23,326 nucleotides of DNA. It comes from an uncultured Oscillospiraceae bacterium. Lineage in GTDB: Bacteria > Bacillota > Clostridia > Oscillospirales > Ruminococcaceae. The notes under the pieces were generated by a model, which was given only the letters and a program-made list of their open reading frames with translations, searched no databases and was not told where the DNA came from. Made by a program: the position numbers and the translations under genes. The stretch covers positions 1 through 23,326 of the forward strand of contig UQSL01000026.1 in NCBI GenBank assembly GCA_900543705.1, given 5' to 3'. Every line of letters begins with the position of its first letter. Positions within the stretch are counted from its first letter, which is position 1. Positions 1 to 7,578 of the stretch are shown here, piece after piece.

Positions 1-40
1 AGTATCATTAAAGGATCTGAAAAGTTCTTTTGATGATACT
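1..40. terminator. Imperfect hairpin at window edge, possible bidirectional terminator
   Basis: The first 40 bases fold on themselves: AGTATCAT at 1-8 pairs with ATGATACT at 33-40, and pairing continues inward to about 15 pairs with two wobbles. On the plus strand it is followed by a T-rich run (45-51). On the minus strand it follows the stop codon of the recombinase remnant. It could be a terminator or the end of a mobile element. Confidence 0.45.
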
Positions 41-49
41 CCGCATTTT

Positions 50-376
50 TTATTTCCAATTTAATATGGCGATCTGTGCGGGGGCGTAGCTTAATGCTAC
101 GCCTTTTCTCGTTTCCAGCAGGACGTCCCGCTCGGGGATTTTCCGGCGATCCGGCACCTCGAAAGCGCCGATGCAGTTATAGTGGATGACCACGCGCTGG
201 GTGGTAGCGCCGTCCTGCTATTCAGCGTGATACACGTCGATGTGGTCGATCAGCTCCGCCACCATGCGCCATATGGTGGTAGCGTCGGAGTAGCGGCGCA
301 CCGTTTCCAAGAAGGTGTCCACATCCGTCTGATTATCGTGCAGCTTTTTCAGCTCCAGCCGCAGCGCCTTGATCCG
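50..376 (-). pseudogene. C-terminal remnant of a large serine recombinase (DUF4368-type end)
   Basis: The minus strand reads RIKALRLELKKLHDNQ, then FLETVRRYSDATT, LIDHIDVYHAE, VVIHYNCIGAFEVP and KGVALSYAP, ending at a TAA at 50-52. This is the style of the C-terminal DUF4368 region of large serine recombinases from conjugative or mobilizable elements. Two defects mark it as dead. An in-frame TAG at 218-220 sits where I would expect a lysine codon (HAE-stop-QDGA). The frame also meets a TAA at 377-379, where recombinase-like sequence ends and the transposase fragment begins on the opposite strand. The catalytic resolvase domain is absent. No function is expected. Confidence 0.72.
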
Positions 377-380
377 TTAT

Positions 381-871
381 ATGCGCATCGGGCAGCTCAA
401 GCCGGGGTACAATGTGCAGATCGGTGTAAACAGCGAGTATATTACAGGAATTGAAGTATTCTCTGACCGCAACGACGTAAAAACACTGCGTCCCATGCTC
501 TCCGGCGGATGACGATTTTACCAGGCCCGGTATGGGGAAGTCACAGCCGACGCCGGGTATGAGAGTCTGGACAACTATCTGTACCTGAATACCATCTTCA
601 TTAAACCAGAAACCATGATCAGAAGAAAAGCAAAAAGTTTAAAAAGCAGATTGGCCGGGCTGAGAATATGACATATGACCCGGATGAGGATTGCTTTACC
701 TGTACCCAGGGCCGCCGGCTGCCGCTGCGCCGGGAGTGCAGTGAATGGAAAGATGGGCAACTGGTTTCCAGCTCCTGGTATCGCTGTGAAAACTGCGTCG
801 ACTTTCCCTGCCAGGCACAGTGCTGTCGTGTTAAAGACGCAGAGAAAACTATTGAAAATATAAAAAATTAA
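381..871 (+). pseudogene. IS1182-like transposase fragment, frameshifted
   Basis: Three pieces in different frames give an IS1182-family-like transposase middle region. About 381-513 encodes GQLKPGYNVQIGV and then a TGA after the segment TLRPMLSGG. About 523-625 encodes YGEVTADAGYES and LNTIFIKPE. About 626-871 encodes FKKQIGRAENMTYDPDEDC, then WYRCENCVDFPCQAQCC, whose paired cysteines resemble the zinc-ribbon-like part of these transposases. The N-terminus and the rest of the C-terminus are missing. The first piece starts within five bases of the recombinase remnant, so the two decayed elements meet at a deletion or insertion scar. Family assignment is from remembered motif style. Confidence 0.68.
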
Positions 872-879
872 GATATACT
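852..879 (+). promoter_or_regulatory. Near-consensus sigma-A promoter
   Basis: TTGAAA at 852-857, a 16-base spacer and TATACT at 874-879 differ little from the sigma-A consensus. It lies at the end of the transposase remnant and points into the radical SAM remnant and the ABC genes, so it could be the surviving promoter of that locus. The roughly 190 bases after it (880-1070) are very AT-rich and I see no convincing small precursor gene there. Confidence 0.5.
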
Positions 880-1073
880 GTTAATAGATAATAGTTATGT
901 AATATTTTTCTAATCAATTTATAAAGAAATAAAAGAAACGAATAACACGTAATGATTTAAAGTTTTATAATCAAGGTTAGTGTAGTCCAATAGATTCTCT
1001 TTAAAAACTCATCATTTTAGTCTTCCGTCTTGGAGTTAGGTTGTTCGCATTTTGTAGGAATTTTTCTAAATAA

Positions 1074-1375
1074 GGAGTTCATGTTGAATGGTTTGGGGGG
1101 ACCCTTGGTACAAAAGGATCTAATATATAGTCTGTCAGAAAGTATTATAATACTTGTCAAAGAAATGGAAAACCCTATCAAGCATCGATTATCACGAATG
1201 GCTATTTGCTAGATACAGATACGTTTCAACGACTTTTGGATTGTCATGTATACACCTATCCTGTTACTTTGGATGGCCCCCCAGGTTACACGATCACTTA
1301 AAGCCACATAAATCTGGAAAGGGTTCTTTTGAGAGAATTATTGCCCACTTCTCTATATCTACCAAAAAAGGATGA
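1074..1375 (+). pseudogene. Radical SAM peptide-maturase remnant, frameshifted and truncated
   Basis: Joining three frames gives a continuous radical SAM-like segment. GVHVEWFGG (1074-1100) is followed by PLVQKDLIYSLSES to about 1175; restoring two bases near 1101 gives the usual WFGGEPL motif. From 1176, YQASIITNGYLLDTDTFQRL continues in a second frame to TLDGPP near 1282. After another shift the text reads RLHDHLKPHKSGKGSFERII to a TGA at 1373-1375. The order xxWFGGEPL, TNGYLL, TLDGPP.HD..RP...GKGSFERI is characteristic of radical SAM/SPASM enzymes that modify ribosomal peptides. The N-terminal CxxxCxxC cluster-binding part and the C-terminal SPASM region are missing. It lies directly before two ABC exporters, as expected for a RiPP locus. 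It cannot make an active enzyme as read. Confidence 0.68.
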
Positions 1376-3195
1376 AAATATTGGTTAAGAAAAAAAATAA
1401 ATCTTATTCTACTGGAGACAATCTATGGTTTATCTTAAAAAAATCTTGGCAGATTGATAAAGGATTGTTGTTGTCTTTGGCTATAAAGACGCCGTCATTG
1501 GTAGCCCTGCCTCTTTTGACTACATATTTATCGAAAATCGTGGTCGATTTGGTCGAACAAAAAGCAAAGCCCGCAAGCTTGTTACTTTATATTACGGCAA
1601 TAATTGCGGGAATCCTTTTGTTTCGTCTTTTGGATACTTACGCGAGCGCAAAAATAGAGTGGCGTTCATTCAGCAACCGATTTGCCTATATTCACCTTAC
1701 CAGTCAAAAGGCCATGGATGCCGATTATGCCAATATTGAGAGTCCGCAAGGGCAACTCATGCAGCAAAAGGCTCTTAATGCTATTAATACACCCAATACC
1801 GGGATTCAGCAGATATTCAATCAGTTAACATCCATAACCTCCAGTCTTGTAGGCCTGATAACCTACTCTGCCCTTCTTTATACACTGAGCCCATGGATTT
1901 TAATCTATTTGTTGATTCTATCCTTCGTATCCTATGTTATCCAACGGCTCAACAATACTTGGTCTCATCGCAATAAAGATAACTGGGTACCGTTGGATAG
2001 GAAACTGCAATACATTATTAATAAGTCCGGTGACTATACGATCGGAAAAGATGTTAAAATTTATCGTATGCAAGGCTGGTTTCATGATTTGTTTTGTCTG
2101 TTTTTTAAGCATAGAAAGCAGTGGTACCGCCGCCAGGAAACCAGAAATTTTCTATCCGGCTTTTTAAATATAGCGCTTACTTTTTTAAGAGATGGCGTTG
2201 CCTATCTCTTTTTAATAACCAAAATAATTAACGGTGTGCTATCAGCCGGTGACTTTGTGTTTTATTTCGGAATTATCTCCCAATATTCTGGTTGGCTTTT
2301 TAGCATGATGTCGGCTATAGGAACCTTGCATGCTACAAGTTTAAGTATATGCGATCTGCGAGAATTTTTGGATATGTCGGATAGTTTCAACCGAGGAAAG
2401 GGCCATTCGTTGCCTTCCGGAACCTGTGATATAGCATTTAAGCATGTTCGGTTTTCTTATAACAACAATGAAAATTTGGTTCTCAAGGATATTGACTTCT
2501 ATATTGGCAAGGGAGAAAAAATTGCTATTGTCGGTCTGAATGGAGCAGGTAAGACTACCTTGATTAAGCTTTTGTGTGGTTTATACCGTCCAACCTCCGG
2601 TTCAATTGAAGTGGCTGGCGTCTCTCTTGATGCCTATAATCGGGATGATTATTTTACGTTGTTTTCAGTGGTGTTTCAGGATATTATTCTTTTGCCCGTG
2701 TCCATCGCAAAAAATATTGCACTATGTGAAGAGGATAAGATTGACCGAGACAAGCTAAACAATGTTATTAAATTATCTGGTTTACAAAAAAAAGTACAAG
2801 AACTGCCAAACAAAGAAAACACTCTACTTATGAAAAGTTTGGTGGAGGATGCCATTGAATTTTCCGGAGGCGAACAGCAAAAATTGGCATTGGCACGAGC
2901 ACTATATAAGGATGGACCAATTATCGTGCTCGATGAACCTACCGCTGCGCTTGATCCGTTAGCGGAAGAGAGAATGTATCAATTGTACAATAAACTTACA
3001 GCTGGCCGAACATCCATCTTTATTTCCCATCGTCTATCGAGTACTCGATTTTGTGACCGTATTTTATATATGGAAAATGGCTGTATTGTGGAAGAGGGAA
3101 CCCACGATGAGCTCATGCGATATGGCGGGAAGTATGCCAATCTGTTTCAAGTACAAAGCCAGTATTACAAGGAGGGAGAAATGTGCAACAATTAA
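1372..3195 (+). CDS. ABC exporter half-transporter (permease + ATPase), first of a pair
   Basis: A 607-residue fused permease-ATPase, normal length for an exporter half-transporter. The N-terminal half (about 30-330) has several hydrophobic membrane segments. The ATPase domain has Walker A GLNGAGKT (388-395), signature FSGGEQQ (497-503), Walker B IIVLDEP (517-523) and switch His553, all intact. No N-terminal C39 peptidase domain is present, so it would not trim a leader peptide itself. The ATG at 1372 touches the purine-rich AAAAGGA; the in-frame TTG at 1381 has better spacing to it and may be the real start. It overlaps the next gene by 13 bases, implying coupled translation and a heterodimer. 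It follows a broken radical SAM remnant, so the cargo was probably a modified peptide; that is inference. The gene is AT-rich compared with the ATP synthase genes. Confidence 0.9.
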   Translation: MKILVKKKNKSYSTGDNLWFILKKSWQIDKGLLLSLAIKTPSLVALPLLTTYLSKIVVDLVEQKAKPASLLLYITAIIAGILLFRLLDTYASAKIEWRSFSNRFAYIHLTSQKAMDADYANIESPQGQLMQQKALNAINTPNTGIQQIFNQLTSITSSLVGLITYSALLYTLSPWILIYLLILSFVSYVIQRLNNTWSHRNKDNWVPLDRKLQYIINKSGDYTIGKDVKIYRMQGWFHDLFCLFFKHRKQWYRRQETRNFLSGFLNIALTFLRDGVAYLFLITKIINGVLSAGDFVFYFGIISQYSGWLFSMMSAIGTLHATSLSICDLREFLDMSDSFNRGKGHSLPSGTCDIAFKHVRFSYNNNENLVLKDIDFYIGKGEKIAIVGLNGAGKTTLIKLLCGLYRPTSGSIEVAGVSLDAYNRDDYFTLFSVVFQDIILLPVSIAKNIALCEEDKIDRDKLNNVIKLSGLQKKVQELPNKENTLLMKSLVEDAIEFSGGEQQKLALARALYKDGPIIVLDEPTAALDPLAEERMYQLYNKLTAGRTSIFISHRLSSTRFCDRILYMENGCIVEEGTHDELMRYGGKYANLFQVQSQYYKEGEMCNN

Positions 3196-5021
3196 AGTGG
3201 ATCTACAAAGGAATACGAGAGATCCATCATATACGTCCTGGGCTAATGTGGGTAGTGATCGCACAATCTATTACAAAATCTATTTTCCCTTTTGTGAATA
3301 TTTATATGTCTGCCATCATTCTCAATACCATTGTAGCCCGAGAGCCTATACAAATACTGATTTATTATGCTCTAGTTACTGTTACCTTAAATGCCGCCTG
3401 TTCCTTTATTACTACATTGTTAACCGCTGTTGTAAACCAACGTCGGGCTGAGTTCTCTCTTTTATATGATCGACATCTGGCACAAAAAGCCTTCGACTTG
3501 GATTTCGCTGATTTAGAAAACCCAGAGATATTTCAAAAGAAACAGCGTATACAGGATGTACGTAATTTAAATGCAGGAGGAATTTGGAAGTTATTAGAGG
3601 CATTCCCGGGAATCGTCAGTAGCCTTATTACGATTATCGTATCGTTTTCCATAACAGTCAGTCTTTTTTTTACTTTTGGTCAGATTGATGGGAATTTCCT
3701 TTTTCAATTTGTCTGCTCACCTGCAGGCTCCATAGTACTTATTCTTTTCATTTTTTTATGCATATTTATAAGCATGTATACCAGTTCCGCTGTTACAAAA
3801 AAAATGTATGCTATTATGGATGGATTTCTTTTTTTTAATCGCGTTTTTTCGTATTATCTTAATAATTACATTTCTTCCTATCATGCTGGAAAAGATATCC
3901 GTCTTTATAATCAAAAGGGATTAATTGATGAAGAATCCAATGCTCTTTTGGGGGAGGCAAACCGTACTTTTGATCAGTTAACTTGGAACCAAATCCGTTA
4001 CTCTGGTCTGGGAATGATAGCTTCTGTAGTTGTCTTGGCTGCTGTCTATCTTTTTGTTGGTCTTCGGGCACTTGCGGGATTATTTTCGGTAGGAAATATT
4101 TTACTATATATTAATAGTATAAATCAGTTTATCACCGGCATGACTGACACTATGACGCATCTAACTTCTCTGCGCAATAACAAGGAAGCATTAAGGGATT
4201 ATTTTGATTATATGGAACTTTCTCCTAGCCTTCCAGCGGGACATCAGCCGATAAGTAAGGGGAAAAAAGAGGAATATGAAATCGCTTTTTGCAATGTTTC
4301 TTTCCGTTATCCCGGGACACAGAAAGATGTTCTTAAAAATATATCCTTTACTCTTAGTACCAAAAAAAGAACGGCATTAGTCGGCGTGAATGGCAGCGGA
4401 AAAACTACCATCATCAAGCTGTTATGTCGCTTCTATGATCCTACCGAGGGCAGAATTCTCCTGAATGGCGTTGATATACGTTCTATTGAATATGATAAAT
4501 ATATATCGTTATTTAGTGTAGTATTTCAGGATTATAAGTTATTAGCATTTCCATTAGGACAAAATGTGGCAGCTTCCTTAGATTACCATGATGAAAAGGT
4601 TCTAATGTCATTAAAAAAAGCTGGGTTTACTGAAAGGCTTTCGAAAATGGACAAATATTTGGAAACTCCGCTCTATAAAGATTTCGACAACGATGGTGTT
4701 GAAATCTCCGGAGGAGAAGCTCAAAAAATTGCCATTTCAAGGGCCCTGTATAGAGATGCTCCCTTCGTTATATTGGATGAGCCAACTGCTGCCCTGGATC
4801 CAGTCGCTGAGTCAGAAATATATGGAAGGTTAAATGAAATTGTTGAGGACAAAACGGCTGTTTTTGTCTCACATCGTTTATCGTCATGCCTGTTCTGTGA
4901 TTCTATCTTGGTTTTTTCAGATGGACAGCTTGTCCAGCAAGGATCCCATAATGAACTGTTATCTGATGAGAATGGAGTTTATCATTCCCTATGGCAAGCA
5001 CAGGCGCAATATTATATCTGA
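3183..5021 (+). CDS. ABC exporter half-transporter (permease + ATPase), second of a pair
   Basis: A 612-residue half-transporter with the same architecture as its upstream partner. Membrane segments fill the first half. The ATPase domain then has Walker A GVNGSGKT (401-408), signature ISGGEAQ (508-514), Walker B FVILDEP (528-534) and switch His564. Both nucleotide-binding sites of the presumed heterodimer look catalytic. Both proteins end in a related tail (QSQYY in the first, QAQYY in the second), suggesting an old duplication. The start is GTG at 3183, with GGAGGG at 3172-3177, inside the end of the first gene. No precursor peptide, protease or immunity gene is seen nearby, so the transported substrate is unknown. 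Confidence 0.9.
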   Translation: MQQLKWIYKGIREIHHIRPGLMWVVIAQSITKSIFPFVNIYMSAIILNTIVAREPIQILIYYALVTVTLNAACSFITTLLTAVVNQRRAEFSLLYDRHLAQKAFDLDFADLENPEIFQKKQRIQDVRNLNAGGIWKLLEAFPGIVSSLITIIVSFSITVSLFFTFGQIDGNFLFQFVCSPAGSIVLILFIFLCIFISMYTSSAVTKKMYAIMDGFLFFNRVFSYYLNNYISSYHAGKDIRLYNQKGLIDEESNALLGEANRTFDQLTWNQIRYSGLGMIASVVVLAAVYLFVGLRALAGLFSVGNILLYINSINQFITGMTDTMTHLTSLRNNKEALRDYFDYMELSPSLPAGHQPISKGKKEEYEIAFCNVSFRYPGTQKDVLKNISFTLSTKKRTALVGVNGSGKTTIIKLLCRFYDPTEGRILLNGVDIRSIEYDKYISLFSVVFQDYKLLAFPLGQNVAASLDYHDEKVLMSLKKAGFTERLSKMDKYLETPLYKDFDNDGVEISGGEAQKIAISRALYRDAPFVILDEPTAALDPVAESEIYGRLNEIVEDKTAVFVSHRLSSCLFCDSILVFSDGQLVQQGSHNELLSDENGVYHSLWQAQAQYYI

Positions 5022-5033
5022 ATCATCCGAACC

Positions 5034-5090
5034 GAACAGAGGTCGAAATTTGGAACTCAAAAATGAGACAGTCCAAATTGACCCCTGTTC
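5034..5090. repeat. Large imperfect inverted repeat after the ABC operon
   Basis: The 21-base arm at 5034-5054 (starting GAACAGAGGTC) is matched in reverse complement by 5072-5090 (ending GACCCCTGTTC), with a two-base bulge and one mismatch. Inside the loop, CTCA and TGAG can form a further short stem. It starts 13 bases after the second ABC stop codon. There is no T-run after it, so it may be a processing or stability hairpin, or a relic of insertion-sequence ends, rather than a classic terminator. Confidence 0.6.
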
Positions 5091-5261
5091 TATAAGCATG
5101 GGGCGAGATTGTAATCAAATAGATTATGCTTTTAATCTTCTCTTATGGATAATGGAGATATTTATGGCGATGGTGCATCGTAAATAACAGAAATAACTCA
5201 GCCGTGGAACCGGAAAGGAACGGTAGTTATAAACATCCATCAGCAGGCAGTACCTATACAC

Positions 5262-5300
5262 AATTCGCGCTTTGATCTTTGATTAAGACGCGAATTTTTT
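5262..5300 (+). terminator. Terminator-like hairpin
   Basis: AATTCGCG at 5262-5269 pairs with CGCGAATT at 5289-5296, followed by TTTT. The 19-base loop is larger than usual. It could end transcription from the ABC operon about 240 bases downstream of its last stop codon. Confidence 0.45.
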
Positions 5301-5397
5301 GTCTGCGCTGGAGACAAGTGTTATTGTAAATATTCGCACCCACCACTTAAGAATAATGCTATCTATTCTTCTGATGTTTCCCATAAGCAATCTTAAG

Positions 5398-5425
5398 TTG
5401 CCTAAAGAAATAAAAATGGTATAAT
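5398..5425 (+). promoter_or_regulatory. Sigma-A promoter for the repressor/peptidase pair
   Basis: TTGCCT at 5398-5403, a 16-base spacer, and a perfect TATAAT at 5420-5425. The start site would be near 5432, giving a leader of about 200 bases before the repressor gene. A dyad CCATGA/TCATGG at 5586-5607 lies just upstream of the ribosome binding site and is a possible autoregulatory site, although it is short. Confidence 0.5.
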
Positions 5426-5634
5426 AACGATAGAATTGCTAGAATACTTATGATATACTTATGACGCACCTACGGTGACGACTATTGGTTCCATTCACGC
5501 TTCGCGTACATGGGATAATAACAATGAAATAGTACAATGCCTTATCTTCCCGGTCTGTTTACGGTTACGGCAATGGACTATGGCGCCATGAATTCGGTAC
5601 ATCATGGTATCATAAGAGCAAATAAGGAGGGATA

Positions 5635-6006
5635 ATGATGGGTGTAAAAGAAAATATACGTGCACGCAGGAAAATGTTAGGATATACCCTGGAGCAATTG
5701 GCAAAAAAGGCCGGTGTCAGTGCTACCACTATCCTGCGTTATGAGCGCGGAGAAATCAAAACCATCGGGCACGATAAAGTTAAAAAGCTGGCGGATGCCT
5801 TGGATACTACTCCAGAGCAGCTCCTCGGCTGGGATGAAGAGGCAGTGGATTCTGCTCAAACTCCTACTGAACGTAAGCTTTTGCTGCTGGCCCGGCGTGC
5901 AAATGAGATTCCGCAGCCGGATCGGGATGCCATTTTGAAGGTTTTTGAAAATTCCATCGATGTCTACCTGCGGGCAAAAAAGCACGCCAAGGAGGATGAT
6001 AGGTGA
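5635..6006 (+). CDS. XRE-family (Cro/C1-type) transcriptional repressor
   Basis: A 123-residue DNA-binding protein. Residues about 4-62 form a Cro/C1-type helix-turn-helix: IRARRKMLGYTLEQLAKKAG, then VSATTILRYERGE as the recognition region, then KLADALDTTPEQLLG. The rest is a charged helical tail that could be a dimerisation or peptidase-sensitive region. AGGAGG at 5625-5630 precedes two adjacent ATG codons (5635 and 5638); either could be used. Its stop overlaps the GTG of the ImmA/IrrE-type peptidase, an arrangement known from ICE and prophage control circuits such as ImmR/ImmA, in which the peptidase cleaves the repressor. No integrase or phage genes are near, so the regulated target is unknown; autoregulation is likely but not shown. 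Confidence 0.87.
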   Translation: MMGVKENIRARRKMLGYTLEQLAKKAGVSATTILRYERGEIKTIGHDKVKKLADALDTTPEQLLGWDEEAVDSAQTPTERKLLLLARRANEIPQPDRDAILKVFENSIDVYLRAKKHAKEDDR

Positions 6007-6602
6007 TTGCCTCGAAACAGATAGATTTGTGCAGAAAGACAGCCATAAACCTGTTGCTCGCACAGGAGCACCTAACCTTTCCCATTGAACCGCATACCCT
6101 GCAAACCGGGATTTCTATCTTCTATGATTCTGTACAGGGATATTGCCATACTGTCGGGCTGCCGATTTCCTCTTTTTGCTGTGACCAGATAATTCAGGAC
6201 GGGTGCACTATTTTTTCTGAGGATCGTTCCTTTTATCTGATTCTCTACAATGAATGGGATACTTCCCCTGCTCGCAGGCGCTTTACACTTGCACACGAAT
6301 TGGGACACATCCTGCTTACTCACGGTGATGACAGTGACCAAAGTGAACGCTCGGCCAATTGTTTCGCCTCTGAACTTTTAATCCCCCGTGTCTGTTTCTC
6401 GTACTTTTGCCAGGCCGGTTGGAAACCTTCCGCCAAACAAATCTCCCATTTCTTTGGCGTCTCTTTGACAGCAGCACGACTTGCTTTAAAAGAGCCTTCC
6501 AATACCCTACCTTCTGCTGGAGAATCTGCTCTTTTGGATAGAATCCGTTCTTCTTTGGATTTATTTTTACATTCATGTTTAGAGCCTATTATCACTTATT
6601 GA
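6003..6602 (+). CDS. ImmA/IrrE-family metallo-endopeptidase
   Basis: A 199-residue zinc peptidase. HELGH at residues 98-102 gives two zinc-binding histidines and the catalytic glutamate. The motif SERSANCFASELLIPR (from 114) supplies the usual third ligand, Glu115, in the family pattern E..AN.FA..LL.P. A short helix-turn-helix-like stretch around 136-157 (AKQISHFFGVSLTAARLAL) follows, as in other members. The start is GTG, overlapping the repressor stop by four bases, so the two are translationally coupled. The known role of the family is to cleave a partner XRE repressor in response to a signal (ICE induction by ImmA, damage response by IrrE). Here the likely partner is the gene just upstream. 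The pair ends at a strong terminator. Confidence 0.88.
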   Translation: MIASKQIDLCRKTAINLLLAQEHLTFPIEPHTLQTGISIFYDSVQGYCHTVGLPISSFCCDQIIQDGCTIFSEDRSFYLILYNEWDTSPARRRFTLAHELGHILLTHGDDSDQSERSANCFASELLIPRVCFSYFCQAGWKPSAKQISHFFGVSLTAARLALKEPSNTLPSAGESALLDRIRSSLDLFLHSCLEPIITY

Positions 6603-6619
6603 TTTTATAATACTATCAA

Positions 6620-6648
6620 AAAGCCCCCATCCATTGGATGGGGGCTTT
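6620..6648. terminator. Strong bidirectional terminator
   Basis: AAAGCCCCCATCC at 6620-6632 pairs perfectly with GGATGGGGGCTTT at 6636-6648 around a three-base loop. A-runs and T-runs flank both sides, so it can terminate the peptidase transcript from the left and the surface-protein operon from the right. Confidence 0.9.
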
Positions 6649-6670
6649 CTCATATCATCATCTTTTGTGG

Positions 6671-7447
6671 TTATGCCTTTTTCCTTTTATATACCAGCAG
6701 TCCCACAATTACTCCTCCGGAGAGGATTAATCCCAATACAACTGGAAGAATAAAGGTGGCGTCTCCTGTAAAAGGAATCTCTTCATCAGTGATGTCGATC
6801 AAATCATCATTTGGATCTTCCGGATGTCCCGATTCAGAGGATGATGTACTGGAGCTGTTCGATATCCCTTCCACTACAAAAACCCAGTCAACCATGCTAT
6901 TCATGGCCTGAAAATCGTTTCCAATCGATGTCGGTGCTGAAATGGTAACCTCCAAGGTTGCATAATGTCTTGTGTCAAGCCATCCAAGGGCAACTCCTCG
7001 ATTTCCAGCCGTCAGGTTTCCCTTACCGTTTTCCACTAAGGTGCCTGCTGCTGGTCCATCAAATACTAGAGTCTGTGCTCCATCCTCTGTATGTGCGGTA
7101 ATCTTCATTTTCAGAGTGTCAAGCAATTCGATCTGTTTGCCGGTTAGATTCTCAACTGCCTCTGACTTGAGCCATACGAGAACTCGATCAGAGCCCTTGT
7201 TTTCAATGCGGAGAGTCTGGGTTCTGCCCGGCTCTCCCGGCATGATATCCTTGCTGTTTGCAAAGAAATCATCTTGGGATATTGTAAGCTTTGCCAAGCT
7301 TTCAATACCGCCGGAATATGTAACCGTACGATCCGGTTTCGCCTCTTCAGAACTATCTGCTGCAAATACGCCCATAACACTGAAGCCCAGGAGCAGCGCG
7401 ACAGTCAAAGAGATGGCTGCAATTTTACGGAATCTATTCTTTTTCAT
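6671..7447 (-). CDS. Cell-surface anchored protein with LPXTG-like (IPFTG) C-terminal signal
   Basis: A 258-residue exported protein, last gene of the fibre operon. The ATG at 7447 is preferred over an upstream in-frame start at 7495 because AAAGG lies about 10 bases before it and it opens a classic Sec signal peptide (MKKNRFRK, a hydrophobic core, then VFA-AD as cleavage site). This is not the SipW-type signal of its neighbours. The middle contains PGEPGRTQTLRIENKGSDRVLVWL, here split between residues 70 and 95, reminiscent of the beta-sandwich repeat in TasA-like proteins. A Ser-rich linker (SNSSSTSSSESG) and acidic stretch lead to EEIPFTGD, a hydrophobic segment and the tail YKRKKA. This is an LPXTG-like sorting signal with Ile for Leu. 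No sortase is in the window. It may be the wall or membrane base of the fibre. Confidence 0.8.
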   Translation of the reverse strand: MKKNRFRKIAAISLTVALLLGFSVMGVFAADSSEEAKPDRTVTYSGGIESLAKLTISQDDFFANSKDIMPGEPGRTQTLRIENKGSDRVLVWLKSEAVENLTGKQIELLDTLKMKITAHTEDGAQTLVFDGPAAGTLVENGKGNLTAGNRGVALGWLDTRHYATLEVTISAPTSIGNDFQAMNSMVDWVFVVEGISNSSSTSSSESGHPEDPNDDLIDITDEEIPFTGDATFILPVVLGLILSGGVIVGLLVYKRKKA

Positions 7448-7473
7448 TGCATCATATCCTTTTTCTAAACATG

Positions 7474-7529
7474 GCGGCAAAAGCCTGCAAATCATGTTTT
7501 ACAAATTTCGTTTACAAGGTTTTTGCCGC
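7474..7529 (-). other. Intergenic stem-loop in the fibre operon (before the anchor gene)
   Basis: GCGGCAAAAGCCT at 7474-7486 pairs with AGGTTTTTGCCGC at 7517-7529 (13 pairs, one wobble). It lies in the 131-base gap between two co-oriented operon genes and has no T-run in the direction of transcription. It is more likely an mRNA processing or stability element than a full terminator. Confidence 0.6.
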
Positions 7530-7578
7530 TGCCGGCATGTTCACAGGGCCGACTTGGGACTGTGCAACCCCCGGAGTC

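Larger units (their letters stand above)
5022..5634. other. 613-base gene-free region between the ABC pair and the repressor
   Basis: No convincing gene is present on either strand; the small open frames lack ribosome binding sites or recognisable content. The stretch holds the large imperfect inverted repeat 5034-5090, a terminator-like hairpin 5262-5300, a short TTGTCT/AGACAA hairpin (5299-5317), a CTTAAGA/TCTTAAG inverted repeat (5346-5352 and 5391-5397), a sigma-A promoter (5398-5425), and a short dyad next to the repressor gene. It probably marks the right edge of the AT-rich acquired segment. Confidence 0.6.

Noticed and set aside
84..104. Perfect GGCGTAGC/GCTACGCC hairpin followed by TTTT, terminator-like
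   Set aside because: It lies inside the recombinase remnant and encodes its conserved KGVALSYAP region, so coding explains it; any terminator role is accidental.
1030..1212. 60-codon open frame as a possible RiPP precursor peptide
   Set aside because: Its content is a shifted reading of the radical SAM remnant; there is no leader/core pattern or Cys-rich core.
5040..5187. Short plus-strand open frame after the second ABC gene as a small immunity protein
   Set aside because: It is the tail of a frame overlapping the ABC gene, without its own start or ribosome binding site, and the first part is an inverted repeat.
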